Assembly: GCA_016212925.1 (NCBI GenBank)
Contig: JACRDF010000041.1
Coordinates: forward strand, 92,474-156,473
Direction of reading: 5' to 3'
DNA length: 64,000 nucleotides
DNA from: Desulfomonile tiedjei
Lineage (GTDB): Bacteria; Desulfobacterota; Desulfomonilia; Desulfomonilales; Desulfomonilaceae
How positions within the stretch are numbered: position 1 is the first letter of the stretch; each line of letters starts with the position of its first letter. The notes beneath the pieces were generated by a model, which was given only the letters and a program-made list of their open reading frames with translations, searched no databases and was not told the origin of the DNA. The translations under genes and the position numbers were made by a program. Below, piece after piece: positions 61,178-64,000 of the stretch.

Positions 61178-62647
61178 CTACTGATCCTCGCTCTTGTCCT
61201 TCAGCTTCAAGGTGTCTTTAACCAATTGTTTCTCGTGGTCGAAATTGACTATTCTTTGGAGCATGATCTTTTGAGCCTGTACAGGACCGGCCCCGTGCCA
61301 CGTCCCGACACCGTGCTGGCCTGCTGTCCAATGCTGGAGCAGCTTGTGAACCTTCAGAATGTTCTCGGTGGGTTCGTCCGATCCGAAACTGTAGAATTCC
61401 TCCACGTAGCGTCTGGTTTCGGGATTCTTCAGCTCCTTGAGGGAAGGCATGGTCACAATCAGGCCGCCGCCGATGTCTCCCGCGAGGGCCATTGTCCGCC
61501 AGAAAGCGTTACAGATGTTGAGCTTGGCCACATTGCCCATGACCTCGTCCGGCAGGAATACTCCCGATCCGGGCGGGTCCTCGCTGCCCATTGTTGCCGC
61601 GGCGAGCCCGCACGCGCGCCCTGTCTCCCGGAGAACCACCATCTCGGTGAGCTGGTCGTTAATGTGGCTGACCTTGTCCAGCCCCTTGTACTCCTGAATG
61701 AGCTTGCACGCGCCCATAATCTGGTTCATGAACCCCACCTTGCACGTTCCCCCGCAGGTCATGCGGTGAGTCCGTGCGAAGCGGGCAACAATTTTGCCGG
61801 AATACTTTGTTTCGCCGCAGTGAAAAACCCTTTCCCATGGCACAAACACGTTGTCGAACACTACCATCGAGGTTTCACGCTGACCGAAAAGCGGGTTGCC
61901 CAGCTCGTAGATGTCCTCGGCCTGGTCTCTCTCGGCAGAGTAAGGCGAGTATTGGCAAATGTAAGTTATGCCTTCCGCATCGCTGGGGACTGCGAACGCC
62001 ACGGAATAATCTTTCTCCTCCTCGGAATGCGACGACTGCGGCAGGACGACCAGTTCGTGACTCGCGAAAGCGCCGCTTATATTTATCTTGGCTCCTCTCA
62101 CCACGATTCCATCGCTATTCTTGTCCACGACCTTCAGCGAGAGATAAGGATCGGGCCAATCCAGGGTCCTTTTCTTGCGGCTTCCTCTGGGCTCGGTCAG
62201 GGCTCCCGCGGCCGAGAGATCCGCGCTCTGAACCATCTTCAGGTATTCCGTGAAACGTGGATAATACTCGGTGCCCAACTGTTGGTCCATCTCCCAGGTT
62301 GTCGCTGCCAACGCGTGGAAAGCGTCGTAACCCACGCACCGGTAAATGCACGTCCCAAGCCTTTCGGAAGTAAAGGTGCCCGCCTTGGCCTTGGCGATCA
62401 GGTCCTCCGTACTGGCGCTGACATAAGTGTACCGGTTGACCGTTTCCCCGGTGAGCTGAGACCGGCAGGTCATCACATCCCTGTATTTGGGGTCCAAGGC
62501 CCATTGGTAGCTGGCCTTATTGGCTTCTACGACCGTGCGAGTATTCGGGTTTTCCAGCACGTTTTCCACGCGCTTGCCGTTCATAAAAACCTTTGGCTTC
62601 AGTTTTCTCAGGCTGTCCTCAAACTGCTCCGGTGTCATAAGGGCCAT
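61178..62647 (-). CDS. 4-hydroxybutyryl-CoA dehydratase-like (AbfD/HpaB superfamily) flavoprotein
   Basis: Protein of 489 residues, the length of 4-hydroxybutyryl-CoA dehydratase/vinylacetyl-CoA isomerase. The iron-sulfur ligands seem present: Cys100 and Cys104 (TCIYRC), close to Cys99/Cys103 of the clostridial enzyme. A later THRMTCGGTCKVG segment supplies His294 and Cys302 or Cys298. FAD-fold segments such as VFVPWERVF are typical. With the cluster present, a radical dehydratase is more likely than the oxygen-using HpaB branch. Succinate/4-hydroxybutyrate partner genes are not nearby, so the substrate may be another 4-hydroxyacyl-CoA. Confidence 0.8.
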   Translation of the reverse strand: MALMTPEQFEDSLRKLKPKVFMNGKRVENVLENPNTRTVVEANKASYQWALDPKYRDVMTCRSQLTGETVNRYTYVSASTEDLIAKAKAGTFTSERLGTCIYRCVGYDAFHALAATTWEMDQQLGTEYYPRFTEYLKMVQSADLSAAGALTEPRGSRKKRTLDWPDPYLSLKVVDKNSDGIVVRGAKINISGAFASHELVVLPQSSHSEEEKDYSVAFAVPSDAEGITYICQYSPYSAERDQAEDIYELGNPLFGQRETSMVVFDNVFVPWERVFHCGETKYSGKIVARFARTHRMTCGGTCKVGFMNQIMGACKLIQEYKGLDKVSHINDQLTEMVVLRETGRACGLAAATMGSEDPPGSGVFLPDEVMGNVAKLNICNAFWRTMALAGDIGGGLIVTMPSLKELKNPETRRYVEEFYSFGSDEPTENILKVHKLLQHWTAGQHGVGTWHGAGPVQAQKIMLQRIVNFDHEKQLVKDTLKLKDKSEDQ

Positions 62648-62881
62648 GATTTTCCTCTCATTGCACTGGTAGGTTTATGGTCGAGACCTCAAAAATCGGC
62701 GAAGGTTTGCCGCGGCCGCGGCTTCCTACATTTCAGAATAGCACTTCGCTGTACACCATTCTACATGCTTGCGCGAGATTTATGAAGCCAAATGCTCGCT
62801 CTCACAATCCGGCCCGGTGTGGCCTCGCAAGAGAGCTTCTACTTTAGTTCCTCGCTTGAAAGCGCACTCCCATGGTGGAAA

Positions 62882-63673
62882 TCACTTTGCCGCCGGAGTC
62901 TGTTCGATGCCACCCACAGGTACTGTCCCAGGTTCCATTCTGAGGGCCAGTACCAGGGCATCCACACTCGCGGCTCCTGCCCGCGCGACTGTCTTGGCAG
63001 CCTCGCTGATGGTAGATCCTGTGGTAGCCACATCGTCAATTAGCAACACCTTGGCTCCGCGGATTCTGTCAGGCCGAAGAACGCCAAAGGAGCCCCTCAG
63101 GTTCTTGATCCGCTCGGGTCTCGGGAGACCCACCTGAGGCGGAGTATCCGTGATCTTTTGAAGGGATCTCCGGTCAAGTGGAATGCCCGTAGCCGCGGAT
63201 AGATTTTCAGCAAGGACCACTGTCTGATTGAATCCACGCTGGAGCAATCGCTTTCGGTGGATGGGGATCGGCACGATCAGGCTGAACTCCCGGGGCTCAA
63301 AATATCTGTTAAAAGTCTCGATGAGCAGCTCCGAGAGAGGACCGGCAGCATGGAGCGCACTGTAGAACTTGAATCTGACTAGCGCAGTTCTCAATTCCCC
63401 ATCGTAACCCACCCCGTAGCGCGCGCGAGCGTAGCGCGGCGGATCTGTGAGACATTTACCGCACAGGCCAGGGGAGCCTGCAACTATGCTCCGGAAAGGC
63501 AACCCACACTGGAAACATATAGGCGGCTTTATAGGCGCGACGGATTCCTGACAGGTTTCACACAGGGACATACTCGATTGGGGTGTGGCCGAATTACAGA
63601 ACGGGCAAACGGGTGGGAAAAAAAGATTCGATAGAGAAGTCGCGAAGAAAGCGAGACCGTCTCTCAAGAACAC
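62882..63673 (-). CDS. comF: ComF-family phosphoribosyltransferase-like protein
   Basis: Protein of 263 residues. The N-terminal zinc-ribbon part has four Cys pairs (CPFC, CETC, CFQC, CGKC). The C-terminal phosphoribosyltransferase domain has the PRPP loop VLLIDDVATTGSTI at about 215-228 and the upstream RGFNQ segment. ComF proteins take part in DNA uptake in some bacteria and in ssDNA handling; in many others the role is unproven. No other competence genes are in the window. It is a single gene on the minus strand. Confidence 0.85.
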   Translation of the reverse strand: MFLRDGLAFFATSLSNLFFPPVCPFCNSATPQSSMSLCETCQESVAPIKPPICFQCGLPFRSIVAGSPGLCGKCLTDPPRYARARYGVGYDGELRTALVRFKFYSALHAAGPLSELLIETFNRYFEPREFSLIVPIPIHRKRLLQRGFNQTVVLAENLSAATGIPLDRRSLQKITDTPPQVGLPRPERIKNLRGSFGVLRPDRIRGAKVLLIDDVATTGSTISEAAKTVARAGAASVDALVLALRMEPGTVPVGGIEQTPAAK

Positions 63674-64000
63674 CTTCTGACCCTCTTAAGCGGATAGCCA
63701 GCCCTGGGGGTATGGTCGGTTTACTGTTGAGGTAACACTATGCGAGCCCGATGCAGGTTTGGCAAGAACTTTTGCCATGCTGAGTTAATCCCTCATTTGC
63801 CGGTGTGAAAAAGGCTGTCATTGCGAGCGAAGCGAAGCAATCTCTGCCTTTAAGCCTTGAGATTGCTTCGTCGTTTCACTCCTCGCAATTGTAGATGTTA
63901 GATAATTCGTGGACGAGGTATCCTCAGACAGGGGTAATAAGTCCATGAGAATCAACAGCCAAGATCAGACGATAAAGAGGAACTACATCCAGAAGTACCG
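63674..64000. other. Right-edge gap with one hairpin repeat, no gene
   Basis: The only feature seen is the hairpin repeat at 63,817-63,890. It begins GTCATTGCGAGCGAAGCG and is the inverted relative of the hairpin inside the 146-bp element at 34,349, but here without the CGTAATC-type ends or target duplication. A short frame from about 63,944 may be the start of a gene that continues beyond the window. Confidence 0.55.

Noticed and set aside
61226..62785. Long open frame on the plus strand (519 codons) opposite the AbfD-like gene
   Set aside because: It is the antisense shadow of a clear family member in GC-rich DNA, with no ribosome site or domain.

Overview
The window looks like chromosomal DNA of an anaerobic, strictly respiratory or syntrophic bacterium, most likely a member of the Desulfobacterota (former Deltaproteobacteria, Desulfomonile/Syntrophobacterales type). 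The basis is the mix of genes: CoA-dependent catabolic clusters, Liv-type ABC importers, a tungsten-type aldehyde:ferredoxin oxidoreductase, multihaem c-type cytochromes, a 4-hydroxybutyryl-CoA dehydratase-like protein, and DUF169, DUF2889 and LarE proteins. No rRNA or complete phylogenetic marker is present, so the taxon is an inference.

Region 1 (1-14,380) is one co-directional catabolic cluster: the end of a class III CoA-transferase, a split MaoC hydratase, an SDR dehydrogenase, an HMG-CoA-synthase-like/DUF35 fusion with its SCP2-type thiolase, two near-duplicate acyl-CoA ligases flanking an acyl-CoA dehydrogenase, a PaaG-like enoyl-CoA hydratase, a nitronate-monooxygenase-like flavoprotein, an MmgE/PrpD protein and a complete class III CoA-transferase. 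Together they can activate an organic acid to its CoA ester (ligase or CoA-transferase), oxidise, hydrate, oxidise again and cleave it. The layout recalls bbs-type beta-oxidation of aryl- or alkylsuccinates, but no glycyl-radical enzyme is present and the substrate cannot be named.

Region 2 (14,473-20,927) is a Liv-type importer (periplasmic receptor, LivH, LivM, LivG, LivF) with a third acyl-CoA ligase. Region 3 (21,320-25,918) is a sigma-54 activator gene divergent from a second HMGCS-like/DUF35 plus thiolase pair, which has a textbook -24/-12 promoter. Region 4 (26,390-35,259) holds an orphan TRAP receptor, three Liv-type receptors (two of them tandem duplicates) and a second LivHMGF set.

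Region 5 (35,260-41,150) is a decayed accessory zone: a RAYT transposase pseudogene, a solitary HicB antitoxin, tRNA-Glu and tRNA-Lys, a PAP2 phosphatase, two related 117-residue-class proteins and a flippase-like membrane protein. Region 6 (41,148-64,000) carries mixed housekeeping and redox genes: a CGCAxxGCC protein with a secreted rhodanese, DUF1573, a secreted NlpC/P60-like protein, LarE, AOR, a YkgJ cysteine-cluster protein, GT39, CDF and MntP metal exporters, two DUF2889 proteins, PHP, DUF169, a Tat-exported hemerythrin, a degenerate PAP2, TSUP, a hexahaem NapC-like plus octahaem lipoprotein pair, the AbfD-like protein and ComF.

The most notable structure outside genes is a set of five small non-coding elements (126, 126, 146, 291 and 291 bp). 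All share the same roughly 12-bp termini (left YGTAATCRTTC, right GAAYGGTARCC or GAAYGGTTACC). Three have perfect 6-bp target duplications and a fourth has a 5-of-6 match, yet their interiors are unrelated hairpins. A separate pair with different inverted termini lies at 20,979 and 26,163. No intact transposase for either group is in the window.
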